A DNA stretch of 64,000 nucleotides from Lachnospiraceae bacterium (GTDB lineage Bacteria > Bacillota > Clostridia > Lachnospirales > Lachnospiraceae): assembly GCA_015057625.1 (NCBI GenBank), contig SVDZ01000001.1, positions 306,921-370,920 on the forward strand. Reading direction: 5' to 3'. The notes below the pieces were generated by a model. It saw nothing but the letters and a program-made list of their open reading frames with translations, had not been told where the DNA came from and did no database searches. The position numbers and the translations under genes are program-made. How positions within the stretch are numbered: position 1 is the first letter of the stretch; the number at the start of each line of letters is the position of its first letter. Positions 36,428 to 45,646 of this stretch are shown one piece after another.

Positions 36428-37093
36428 CTATTCATATGCTTTTTCTTTGTAGTGATGTGCTTCTTCAAGCATCATATCCTTAACCTTCATAAGTCGACTC
36501 TGTGTACTTCTCTCATTCTCGTCAAGCTTCATTGTAATGTATCTGATATTCTGTTTTGCTTCCGGAATAAGTACATGCTCTAAAGCATTAACTCGACGTC
36601 TGGTCTTTTCAATCTCTATAGACATTCGCTGACACGCCTTCTCAACTTCTGCAAGTCTAAGCATATCATTCTGAATATCTGCCAGAGATTTTACTGCGTC
36701 ATCCAAATCGCCTGTGGTAAATGCAAAACCATAAGAATAAATATCATTTGGATCTGCAGTCTTTGACTTTACAGTAAATTGAGGAATTTCTACACTCATA
36801 ATATTTTTGCTGTCACAGAATAAATCAAGTTTCTGCTTCGATGCCATAAGAGCAGTTGTAAGTGTCTCCTGCGACATTCCTGCTCTTGCTACAACAAAGT
36901 TTACGTTGGCTCCTTTTATTCCCTGCTCAACTTTTTTTCTGAGTTCCATATTCTCTCTTACCAGTTCTAGGAACTGTCTCATAAGCTCATCACGTTTATC
37001 TTTCAACAGCTTATGGCCTCTCACAGCAGAGACAAGCTTTTTCTTCTGCTTTGTGAGTTCCATACGCGTTGGATTAACCTGCGTTCTAGCCAT
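36428..37093 (-). CDS. ntpD: V-type ATP synthase subunit D
   Basis: Central-stalk subunit that couples rotation of the catalytic head to the membrane ring. The 221-residue protein has the family opening NPTRMELTKQKKKL and long coiled-coil helices at both ends. AGGAGG precedes the ATG. It is the last gene of the operon and is separated from ntpB by 231 bp of tandem 55-bp repeats, whereas most of its neighbours are nearly contiguous. Confidence 0.93.
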   Translation of the reverse strand: MARTQVNPTRMELTKQKKKLVSAVRGHKLLKDKRDELMRQFLELVRENMELRKKVEQGIKGANVNFVVARAGMSQETLTTALMASKQKLDLFCDSKNIMSVEIPQFTVKSKTADPNDIYSYGFAFTTGDLDDAVKSLADIQNDMLRLAEVEKACQRMSIEIEKTRRRVNALEHVLIPEAKQNIRYITMKLDENERSTQSRLMKVKDMMLEEAHHYKEKAYE

Positions 37094-37106
37094 AGATTAC
37101 CTCCAT

Positions 37107-37330
37107 AATTATTTCGCAATTAGTAATCGCTTTCGCTCCCTCTTGTAGCTTTCGCGATTATAATTGCTCCGCAATTCATAATCGCTATCGCTCCCTCTTG
37201 TAGCTTTCGCGATTATAATTGCTTCGCAATTCATAATCGCTATCGCTCCCTCTTGTAGCTTTCGCGATTATAATTGCTTCGCAATTCATAATCGCTATCG
37301 CTCCCGATTAAATTGCTTCGCAATTTAATC
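37107..37330. repeat. 55-bp tandem hairpin array inside the V-ATPase operon
   Basis: Units begin GCAATT(C/A) at 37116, 37171, 37226 and 37281, exactly 55 bp apart; the last unit is shortened. Each holds a tight hairpin (AATTGC-TTC-GCAATT or a near copy) and a wider TAATCGC...GCGATTA pair. If transcribed, it becomes a chain of hairpins between the B and D coding regions and reaches the ntpB stop codon. Confidence 0.9.
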
Positions 37331-38698
37331 TTGTATATAATACATGTCCAGGTACTTATCGTCGATACGTTTAAGTTCTGCTCTAGGTAAGATTGACAAT
37401 AATTCCCAACCTATCTTCAGGGTATCCTCAATTGAACGGTCTGCCAAATATCCCTGAGAAACATATCTCTTTTCAAATTCTTCAGCAAACTTTGCATATA
37501 TCAAATCTATTTCCGAAAGAGCTGCCTCTCCCAAAATAACCATGAGTTCCTTCGCGTCCTTACCGCGGGCATATGCTGAGAACAACTGGTTCATTACATT
37601 TGAATGATCTGCTCTTGTCTTGCCTTCACCGATACCCTTATCCTTAAGACGTGAAAGTGATGGAAGTACATCAATCGGTGGTGTGACACCCTTTCTGAAA
37701 AGTTCACGGCTAAGAATAATCTGACCCTCTGTGATATATCCTGTAAGGTCAGGGATTGGATGTGTCTTGTCATCTTCAGGCATTGTGAGGATTGGAATCA
37801 TAGTAACACTACCTTCTTTTCCTCTCTGACGACCTGCACGCTCATACATTGTAGCAAGGTCAGTGTACATGTATCCCGGATAACCTCTACGTCCCGGAAC
37901 TTCTTTTCTTGCTGCCGATACCTCACGAAGAGCATCCGCGTAGTTTGTAATGTCTGTGAGAATAACAAGTACGTGCATACCTTCTTCAAAAGCAAGATAT
38001 TCTGCTGCTGTCAGTGCCATACGTGGTGTGGCAATACGCTCTACCGCAGGGTCATTTGCAAGGTTGATGAACAATACTGTTCTGTCGATAGCTCCTGTCT
38101 CCTTGAAGCTGTCGATGAAGTAATTCGACTCCTCAAATGTGATACCCATAGCTGCGAATACAACGGCGAACTGCTCGTCTTTTCCTCTAACCTTTGCCTG
38201 TCTTGCAATCTGTGCTGCAAGCTGGGCATGTGGAAGACCTGACGCTGAGAAAATAGGAAGCTTCTGTCCTCTAACCAATGTGTTAAGTCCATCGATTGCT
38301 GATATACCAGTCTGAATAAACTCAGATGGATAATTTCTTGCTGCAGGGTTCATTGGAACACCGTTGATATCTCTTCTCTCAACCGGAAGAATTTCAGGAC
38401 CGTCATCAATTGGATTTCCAAGACCGTCAAATACTCGTCCAAGCATGTCCGGTGAAACTCCAAGTTCCATACTTCTTCCAAGGAATCTAACTTTACTGTT
38501 TGAAAGGTTGATACCTGTAGAACTCTCAAATAACTGAACTAAGGCATTTTGTCCGTCAATCTCTAAGACCTTACATCTTCTAACCTCTCCGCTTGCAAGT
38601 TCAATCTCTCCAAGCTCATCATATTTTACGTTGTCAACACCTTTTACGAGCATCAAAGGTCCTGCAACTTCTTCTATAGTTCTATATTCTTTTGCCAT
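37325..38698 (-). CDS. ntpB: V-type ATP synthase subunit B
   Basis: Regulatory (non-catalytic) nucleotide-binding subunit of the head. It is 457 residues, with the family segments [30 protein letters not shown] and [21 protein letters not shown]. The site equivalent to Walker A reads SASGLPHA, as expected for B subunits, which do not hydrolyse ATP. It starts one base after ntpA. The stop codon overlaps the start of the 55-bp repeat array. Confidence 0.96.
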   Translation of the reverse strand: MAKEYRTIEEVAGPLMLVKGVDNVKYDELGEIELASGEVRRCKVLEIDGQNALVQLFESSTGINLSNSKVRFLGRSMELGVSPDMLGRVFDGLGNPIDDGPEILPVERRDINGVPMNPAARNYPSEFIQTGISAIDGLNTLVRGQKLPIFSASGLPHAQLAAQIARQAKVRGKDEQFAVVFAAMGITFEESNYFIDSFKETGAIDRTVLFINLANDPAVERIATPRMALTAAEYLAFEEGMHVLVILTDITNYADALREVSAARKEVPGRRGYPGYMYTDLATMYERAGRQRGKEGSVTMIPILTMPEDDKTHPIPDLTGYITEGQIILSRELFRKGVTPPIDVLPSLSRLKDKGIGEGKTRADHSNVMNQLFSAYARGKDAKELMVILGEAALSEIDLIYAKFAEEFEKRYVSQGYLADRSIEDTLKIGWELLSILPRAELKRIDDKYLDMYYIQD

Positions 38699-38699
38699 T

Positions 38700-40466
38700 T
38701 TAGAAATCCTCCTTCTCGTATGCTGTGAGTATTTCCTTATCCAGCTGTTTTACAATCTCATCAAATCTCTCTTCAATGTTTGCTTCCTCTGTGTATTTGT
38801 AACGGCCGATAGCCTCACGTACAGGAAGGCTGATAAGCTTATCAATAGATGCACCATTTCCAAGTGCATCTGCTGATTTGTCATAATATGAAATAACCAG
38901 CTTCATCATTAAGTACTGTTTCTTAACTGATGTGTAAGTATCTATCTCATGGAATGAGTTCTGGTGAAGATAATCTTCTCTGATAGATCTTGAAGCTTCC
39001 ATCTTAAGACGGTCAGGTGCTGAAAGTGCATCCATACCTACCATCTTAACGATTTCTTCAAGCTCTGCCTCATCCTGAAGAAGTGACATAAGTCTCTGAC
39101 GAAGATCCATCCACTCTGGGGATACTTCTTTCTCAAACCATCCACCGATATTGTCAACATAGAGTGAATAACTTGTAAGCCAGTTGATAGCCGGGAAATG
39201 TCTCTTGTAAGCAAGCGCTGAATCAAGTCCCCAGAACACTTTTACAATACGAAGTGTTGCCTGTGATACAGGTTCTGAAATATCACCACCCGGAGGAGAT
39301 ACAGCACCGATTACAGAAAGTGCTCCCTCTCTTCCCTCGCTACCAAGTGAAATAACGTCTCCGGCTCTCTCGTAGAACTGAGCAAGACGGCTTCCAAGGT
39401 ATGCAGGATAACCTTCCTCACCAGGCATTTCCTCAAGACGACCTGACATTTCTCTTAACGCCTCTGCCCATCTCGATGTGGAATCTGCCATAAGGGCTAC
39501 TGAGTAACCCATATCTCTGAAGTACTCTGCTATTGTAATACCTGTGTAAATTGAAGCCTCTCTGGCTGCAACAGGCATATCTGATGTATTTGCAATGAGT
39601 ACTGTTCTTTCCATAAGTGAACGTCCTGTCTTTGGATCCTTAAGTTCAGGGAACTCGTTAAGAACGTCTGTCATTTCGTTTCCACGCTCACCACATCCGA
39701 TATATACTACGATATCCGCCTCTGCCCATTTTGCAAGCTGATGCTGGATAACTGTCTTTCCTGAACCGAATGGTCCCGGAACTGATGCAACACCACCTCT
39801 TGCAATAGGGAAAAGAGTATCTACAACTCTCTGTCCTGTAACAAGTGGTCTTTCAGGTGGAAGTTTCTTTGCATAAGGTCTTCCCTTTCGAACCGGCCAT
39901 TTCTGCATAAGAGTAAGCTCTCTGTCACCCTTCTTTGTCTCTACAACTGCAACTACTTCCTCTACTGTAAAGCTTCCCTCTTTTATTGATTTGATAGTTC
40001 CCTCAACTCCGAAAGGAACCATAATCTTCTGTGTTACAACTTCTGTCTCTTTAACTGTACCGATAACATCTCCGGCTACAACCTGGTCGCCCACCTCGGC
40101 ACAAGGGACAAAATCCCATTTAATATCTCTCTTAAGAGATGGCACTTCAACGCCTCTCTTAAGGCTGTTTCCTGATACTTTCATAATATCATCAAGCGGT
40201 CTCTGGATTCCATCGTAAATACTCTGGATAAGTCCAGGTCCAAGTTCTACTGAAAGAGGACTTCCTGTAGATTCAACCACTCCACCCGGTCCAAGTCCGG
40301 AGGTCTCTTCATAAACCTGGATTGACGCTTCATCACCGTGCATCTCAATGATTTCGCCAATAAGACGTTCTTCTGAAACTCTAACCACGTCAAACATATT
40401 GGCATCTCTCATTCCCTGCGCTATTACCAAAGGTCCTGCAACCTTCTTAATAACTCCTGTGCTCAT
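38700..40466 (-). CDS. ntpA: V-type ATP synthase subunit A (catalytic)
   Basis: Catalytic ATPase subunit of 588 residues. Walker A is [11 protein letters not shown] (about residue 232). The long non-homologous insert typical of A subunits (about 115-185) is present, as are [27 protein letters not shown]-type family segments near residue 325. It acts as A3B3 with NtpB on the inner membrane face. AAGGAG precedes the ATG. The gap of 60 bases to ntpF is short enough for a single transcript. Confidence 0.97.
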   Translation of the reverse strand: MSTGVIKKVAGPLVIAQGMRDANMFDVVRVSEERLIGEIIEMHGDEASIQVYEETSGLGPGGVVESTGSPLSVELGPGLIQSIYDGIQRPLDDIMKVSGNSLKRGVEVPSLKRDIKWDFVPCAEVGDQVVAGDVIGTVKETEVVTQKIMVPFGVEGTIKSIKEGSFTVEEVVAVVETKKGDRELTLMQKWPVRKGRPYAKKLPPERPLVTGQRVVDTLFPIARGGVASVPGPFGSGKTVIQHQLAKWAEADIVVYIGCGERGNEMTDVLNEFPELKDPKTGRSLMERTVLIANTSDMPVAAREASIYTGITIAEYFRDMGYSVALMADSTSRWAEALREMSGRLEEMPGEEGYPAYLGSRLAQFYERAGDVISLGSEGREGALSVIGAVSPPGGDISEPVSQATLRIVKVFWGLDSALAYKRHFPAINWLTSYSLYVDNIGGWFEKEVSPEWMDLRQRLMSLLQDEAELEEIVKMVGMDALSAPDRLKMEASRSIREDYLHQNSFHEIDTYTSVKKQYLMMKLVISYYDKSADALGNGASIDKLISLPVREAIGRYKYTEEANIEERFDEIVKQLDKEILTAYEKEDF

Positions 40467-40526
40467 AACTATCTCCTTTATTACTGTTTTCTTCAGACAT
40501 ATGGCTCTTAAGCCTTACGGCTCAGA

Positions 40527-40844
40527 TTAGTTTCCGAACAAAATGTCTGCTCCGACTGCCTGCTCTACGCTCTTCTTTACGTTTTTTACTCCGTTTCCGG
40601 TATTTCCCATAAGTCCCGGAATCAGGATTATTGCAGGTAGTAATTTTTCATTGTATTTTTGTATTTCACGACTTATCATATCTGCCAATTGCTCTGTGAT
40701 ATAGACTATTCCGTATTCACTGTTGGCAAGTCTTCGAAGAGTCTTTGCCGCCTCTTCCGCATCTGTTAAAGGAAATGTATCCATTCCTAATGCACTAAAG
40801 CCGTATATGCTGTCGTAATCACCCATAACCGCTATCTTATACAT
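40527..40844 (-). CDS. ntpF: V-type ATP synthase subunit F
   Basis: A 105-residue small central-stalk subunit with the family opening KIAVMGDYDSIYGFSALG and a Rossmann-like alpha/beta fold. It overlaps the end of ntpC by eight bases. It binds subunit D in the rotor. In Enterococcus nomenclature this subunit is called NtpG. Confidence 0.92.
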   Translation of the reverse strand: MYKIAVMGDYDSIYGFSALGMDTFPLTDAEEAAKTLRRLANSEYGIVYITEQLADMISREIQKYNEKLLPAIILIPGLMGNTGNGVKNVKKSVEQAVGADILFGN

Positions 40845-41808
40845 ACATCTTCCTTACCCTTTCTCTGATAAAGTCTTCATCTAATTCATTTACTTTTCCT
40901 GTCAGTATTACTCTGACTGTTTTAATTTCATTTTCTTTTGCGAGAATATATGCAAGTATTGGACCTTCCGAAAATGAATTGTATTTCTGGCTCATTATTG
41001 TGTCCATGATTTTGTTGTCACACCACTTTTCAAACGCCGAAGGTGATTCCTTGATTGCCTCAACAATTTCTGTCTTTCCTATTTTTTCCAGGTAATCGCA
41101 TACACCGGTTATTCCTGACACTGCAGCATCAATAAGATCTTTCTTTTTGATGCCCTCGCATTCGACCATAGCCTTATCCATAAACATTTTGGATTTTCCG
41201 GTCTTTGCGCTTCTCACTGCAATTCTTATATCTGCTACCATTAATGTGTCTTTGACATATTCCTTAACAAATGCAGATGAACTGTTTTCTCCGATTTTTG
41301 CAATGGCTTCAAGTGTTGCTCTGTCAATTAGGATGTCGCACATCTGCCCATCCTTTGTCTGAAGCAATGTCTCAACTGCAACGGAAGCAACCTCTGCCAT
41401 CTCTTTAGGAAGTTTGTCAAATTTACGTTTTGCAATCATTATCATCAGCTCGTCTGGATTATACAATGTATCGTCGAAAAAAATATTCTCTGCCTTATCG
41501 CCTGCGCAGACTTTTTTGATTGCCGCTTTAAGATTATGGTATTCTCTCGGAGCCATCAACACGTCAAAAACGCTTCTGTCCATAACCAAATCCTTAGCTT
41601 CGCGCCAGGCCTTCGTCATCTCGTTTGACAACATTTCATCCGCACTCTCCTCGAGGCTACCGTTTCCCCATCCCTTTTCTCTAAGAAATGCCAAACAGTT
41701 TTCCTCTGTTTTTAATGCTATAAGCTGTTCAATATCCGCGTTTGACAGAAGAAAGACTTCTTTTGCACGAACACGTGCCACCGCATAGGTATAAGCTGTA
41801 TCTGCCAT
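40837..41808 (-). CDS. ntpC: V-type ATP synthase subunit C
   Basis: A 323-residue, mostly helical subunit that caps the membrane ring and receives the central stalk. Family-like segments are YTYAVARVRAKEVFLLS at the N-terminus and ILAYILAKENEIKTVRVILTG, listed here by its ends (about 285-305), near the C-terminus. AAGGAGG precedes the ATG. It overlaps ntpF by eight bases, indicating coupled translation. Confidence 0.93.
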   Translation of the reverse strand: MADTAYTYAVARVRAKEVFLLSNADIEQLIALKTEENCLAFLREKGWGNGSLEESADEMLSNEMTKAWREAKDLVMDRSVFDVLMAPREYHNLKAAIKKVCAGDKAENIFFDDTLYNPDELMIMIAKRKFDKLPKEMAEVASVAVETLLQTKDGQMCDILIDRATLEAIAKIGENSSSAFVKEYVKDTLMVADIRIAVRSAKTGKSKMFMDKAMVECEGIKKKDLIDAAVSGITGVCDYLEKIGKTEIVEAIKESPSAFEKWCDNKIMDTIMSQKYNSFSEGPILAYILAKENEIKTVRVILTGKVNELDEDFIRERVRKMYV

Positions 41809-41819
41809 AGTCTTCCTCC

Positions 41820-42401
41820 TTACCCAAAGATATATTTATTTACTTTATCCTGAAGGATTTCCTTCTTTTCATTTATCAATGCCTGGATAGTACAGTTTTC
41901 CTCGATATCGCCGTAGCATAATATCATACCATCCTCAATATTAACCGCCTCTTTTGCCACCTTAAGCTCAAGTCCCAAAGCCGCTAATTTCTTTTCAAAA
42001 TCTGCCGGAACTCTGGCAAGATCTTTTGCGTTGAAGGCAATCTCTCCCGCCTCTTTGTGCGCGTTATTTTTCGCTATCTCAAGTAGCATATCAAAATATT
42101 TGTCAGCATCCTGACTCGCCATCTTAGCATGCGCTTTTTCGATAGTCTCTACAATAAGTTTCTGCTTTATTCTTAAGACATCCTGTTTCTTTTTAACCTC
42201 AGCACCTGATTTCATTTTTTCAAGTGCCAGATTTGCATCAGCCTTTGACTGATTATTCTTTGTCTCAATAAGGGCATCAACTTCTTTTTTATTGTCGGCT
42301 TTTAATTTATCACAATCTCTTTTTGCAGACTTGAGAATGTCATCTGCCTCTTGAGATGCTTCAATATTAATCTGCTTAATTATTTCTTCTAATCCGCCCA
42401 T
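41820..42401 (-). CDS. ntpE: V-type ATP synthase subunit E
   Basis: A 193-residue peripheral-stalk subunit. The N-terminal half (1-100) is a charged coiled coil that pairs with the small H/G subunit. The C-terminal half is the globular domain that grips the head. An ATG with a GGAG site starts it, 29 bases after ntpK. Confidence 0.9.
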   Translation of the reverse strand: MGGLEEIIKQINIEASQEADDILKSAKRDCDKLKADNKKEVDALIETKNNQSKADANLALEKMKSGAEVKKKQDVLRIKQKLIVETIEKAHAKMASQDADKYFDMLLEIAKNNAHKEAGEIAFNAKDLARVPADFEKKLAALGLELKVAKEAVNIEDGMILCYGDIEENCTIQALINEKKEILQDKVNKYIFG

Positions 42402-42430
42402 ATTTTAATCTCCGTTCTATGTGTATTTAT

Positions 42431-42940
<510 letters not shown>

Positions 42941-43004
42941 CTATTAATAATTTTTTAATCTGTTTAAATATTTATTTTTTAATTTCGTTTATAATATTTG
43001 ATTT

Positions 43005-43020
43005 TTATTCTTCTATTTCT
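43005..43020 (-). other. AT-rich tail of ntpI leading to the ntpI-ntpK gap
   Basis: The ntpI stop is followed by about 84 bases of nearly pure A/T before the ntpK ribosome binding site. No hairpin or promoter is evident. An unstructured gap here may favour high translation of the ring subunit, which is needed in many copies. Confidence 0.3.
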
Positions 43021-45026
43021 ACATACCTGTTGTTAAGTTTGAATGGTTTGAAGCTCTCGCCTCCACCTTCGTAGAACTTACCAAAGTACTCAACATACTC
43101 TAATCTGTTAGTGTGAACGTATGCACCTAAAAGATTGATACCCATATTGAGTGTATGCCCAAAGATAAACACAACTATAAATACCACCGGGCCAACCGGT
43201 GATTTACTCGGCATTGCCGCCATCAGATTTACAACCTTTGCGATAACTCCTGTGGCAAGTCCTAAGGCCAACAATCTTGAGTATGAAAGCAAATCACTAA
43301 GCCATCCTGAAATTCCATACAAGTCGTAAAGTCCAAGAGCAATTCTAAGAGCCCAGTTCTTCTTGCGTCTTCCGGCTGTAAATACAATTCCTGCAGCTCC
43401 CACAATAGCCAATGCTTTTATAACTGTCTGGCCTGTCGCAGGAATCTGTATTCCGATTCCGAAAATAGATTGGAACATGTCAGATGATGCAAGCATCAGT
43501 ATCAGACCTGCAAGCAACATCAGCCAAAAGCCAACATCACAGAAGCAGTCAAAATACTTTTTATCTTTTAATAGCATGTAACCTTTAATAAACAATCCAA
43601 GAAGCATATGCGCTAAACCTATGCACAATGATGCCAACAAAAGTTTCATAGGCTCCTGAAGTGGATCAAACCATACAGGTTTTACCGCCACTTCTTTTCC
43701 AAAGAAGGTTCTTGATATAACCTGAACCGCGTCACCGAAATATCCTCCGAACATCACTCCCCAGAATGTTGTTGAAAGTCCACAGAACATAAACATTTTC
43801 AGGGATTTTCTAAGTCCTTTTTCCATTTTAGGAAAGGCCTTTATCATTGCAAAACATGCAGCAAACATTATAAATCCGTAGGCTGCATCTGAAAGCATCA
43901 ATCCAAAAAGGAAATAGTAAGAAAGTGCCATCAGTGCACTAGGGTCAAACTCTTTGCTCTTTGGGAGACCGAAGGATTCTACTATTCCTTCAAGGGAATC
44001 TGCAATTCCGTCATTATCAAGAAGTACCGGTGCCTCTTCACCTTCCTTCACATCCTCTGTAGCGATTGCCGTCTGGAACTTATCTTCTATAGATGAAACA
44101 AATTCCTCTTCAATACTTTTTGGGATATATCCTGTCATAAAGAATGTGTGATGTGACTGATATAATTCTCCTAATACTTTGTACTTTTCTGCTCTGGCTC
44201 TGAAATAATCCGCCGCGCATTTAAGCAATTGTCTCTTATCTGCATAAGACCTTATCTCATCTATTAACTTCTGTTCCTCTTCCACGAAAGTTACAAGTCT
44301 GGCATTCCATTTCTCCAAACTCTTTTCCGGAACACTACGGATAATGACCGGTGGTTTAGTGAAACCTATTGAACGAAGTGCACTCTCAAATACAGCTTCA
44401 TCACCTTTCATACAAAATCCGGCTATGCTTATCAAACCCGTCTTTTCATCTGTATAGAAAATACGTACATCTGACGCTTCCGGAAATGTTCCGTTTTCTT
44501 CAATCTTTCTGTAAAGCTCTTCCTGGGACAATTTTTCTTGAATGTATCCGTAAAAATATGAAGTCCTAAGAGTTCCCGTAGTAAGTCCGGGCACATCCAT
44601 CGCAAGCCAAGGTTTGATTGCTTCAATCTGACCTTGCAATTTTGCTATGTCCAGCTGTTTTGCGGTTAGTTGTTTATTAAGTCTTAGAAGTACATCAGCG
44701 GCTCTCACTGCCTCGTCTCTCCTTCTTACTACTTCCGCAAATTCACTTTCATTCATAGTTGGTTTGCCCCGGAATGCATCAAACATTCCTTTCTCTTCAC
44801 GACACTGTGAATCAAGAATTTCAAGAGCCTGCTCAATATTCGTCGCATTTCTCTCAAATCCTGCCTGAGAAGTCTGGGTTTCTGTTTTCCTGAAAAAATC
44901 TTCACCACTTTGATCTTCTATCTGGCAAACCTGCATTACTCCATATTTTTGAATTTGTTCCAGGATAGGTTTTCTTTCACTCTTTAGTGCACATATACAG
45001 ATTTTTTTCATCTGTAATACTGCCAT
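43005..45026 (-). CDS. ntpI: V-type ATP synthase subunit I (stator)
   Basis: A 673-residue stator subunit with a soluble helical N-terminal arm (1-340) and a C-terminal membrane domain of about seven to eight helices (360-650). It contains the conserved SYSRLLALGLA region with the arginine needed for ion passage, and GHTLNMGINLLGAYVHTNRLEYVEY-type sequence near residue 625. GGAGGGGG precedes the ATG. It follows the small H subunit by 16 bases. Confidence 0.94.
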   Translation of the reverse strand: MAVLQMKKICICALKSERKPILEQIQKYGVMQVCQIEDQSGEDFFRKTETQTSQAGFERNATNIEQALEILDSQCREEKGMFDAFRGKPTMNESEFAEVVRRRDEAVRAADVLLRLNKQLTAKQLDIAKLQGQIEAIKPWLAMDVPGLTTGTLRTSYFYGYIQEKLSQEELYRKIEENGTFPEASDVRIFYTDEKTGLISIAGFCMKGDEAVFESALRSIGFTKPPVIIRSVPEKSLEKWNARLVTFVEEEQKLIDEIRSYADKRQLLKCAADYFRARAEKYKVLGELYQSHHTFFMTGYIPKSIEEEFVSSIEDKFQTAIATEDVKEGEEAPVLLDNDGIADSLEGIVESFGLPKSKEFDPSALMALSYYFLFGLMLSDAAYGFIMFAACFAMIKAFPKMEKGLRKSLKMFMFCGLSTTFWGVMFGGYFGDAVQVISRTFFGKEVAVKPVWFDPLQEPMKLLLASLCIGLAHMLLGLFIKGYMLLKDKKYFDCFCDVGFWLMLLAGLILMLASSDMFQSIFGIGIQIPATGQTVIKALAIVGAAGIVFTAGRRKKNWALRIALGLYDLYGISGWLSDLLSYSRLLALGLATGVIAKVVNLMAAMPSKSPVGPVVFIVVFIFGHTLNMGINLLGAYVHTNRLEYVEYFGKFYEGGGESFKPFKLNNRYVEIEE

Positions 45027-45042
45027 GAAAACCCCCTCCTCT

Positions 45043-45354
45043 CTATTTTGTTAATTCTTGAATGACTAATTCAATAGCCCCTGCTTCTTTGCTCTGCGCT
45101 AATTTTATGACATTCTGTTTTTCTTTTACAGCTTCTTCCTCTACTTTTGAAGCGTACTTATCGCCTTCTTCTTTGGCTTTTTCCATCATAGCATCAGCGT
45201 TTTTCTGTTGTTTTGCAAGAGCATCTTTTTTGTACTCATCACATTCAGTTTTTACGTTATCAACCATATACTTTGCCTTGTATTTGGCATCTTCAAGAGA
45301 TTTTTCAGCTTCCTGTTCAGCTTTCTTAATCTCGTCCATGATTTCTTTTACCAC
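45043..45354 (-). CDS. ntpH: V-type ATP synthase subunit H/G (peripheral stalk)
   Basis: A 103-residue charged coiled-coil protein (EIKKAEQEAEKSLEDAK) that forms the peripheral stalk with subunit E. The start is taken as the GTG at 45354, six bases after GGGAGG. The open frame extends 21 codons further, but those codons include the ribosome binding site. It heads the nine-gene operon. Confidence 0.85.
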   Translation of the reverse strand: MVKEIMDEIKKAEQEAEKSLEDAKYKAKYMVDNVKTECDEYKKDALAKQQKNADAMMEKAKEEGDKYASKVEEEAVKEKQNVIKLAQSKEAGAIELVIQELTK

Positions 45355-45394
45355 TGCTAACCTCCCTCTCTCTGATAGTCTAAGCAATTCATAC

Positions 45395-45428
45395 TGTGCA
45401 ACAAGTGCACAACACAAGTTTTATTATA
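45395..45428 (-). promoter_or_regulatory. V-ATPase operon promoter and dyad
   Basis: A -10 TATAAT (45423-45428) lacks a good -35 box, which suggests an activator. The perfect dyad TGTGCA-N5-TGCACA (45395-45411) lies just after the expected transcription start and may be an operator or leader hairpin. Confidence 0.5.
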
Positions 45429-45567
45429 CCATTATTTCATCCTTTAAGTATATACAGTTTATTAAAAATGTCGTTTATATATTTAAGAAAAAATGGCGAA
45501 TTACACCACATTAAATCGCCACCTTCAGAAAAAACATAAGAGCACAATACTTTCCTATGAATAAAAG

Positions 45568-45611
45568 AAAACGCAGGAAAAATTATTGTTTCAAATCTTT
45601 TCCCGCGTTTT
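45568..45611 (-). terminator. Terminator of the GH3 lipoprotein gene
   Basis: AAAACGCGGGAAAA/TTTTCCTGCGTTTT stem, about 40 bases after the stop codon, followed by TCTTTT on the minus strand. Confidence 0.75.
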
Positions 45612-45646
45612 TTATTAATTGTTTTTCTTTTATTTATTGATTTTAT

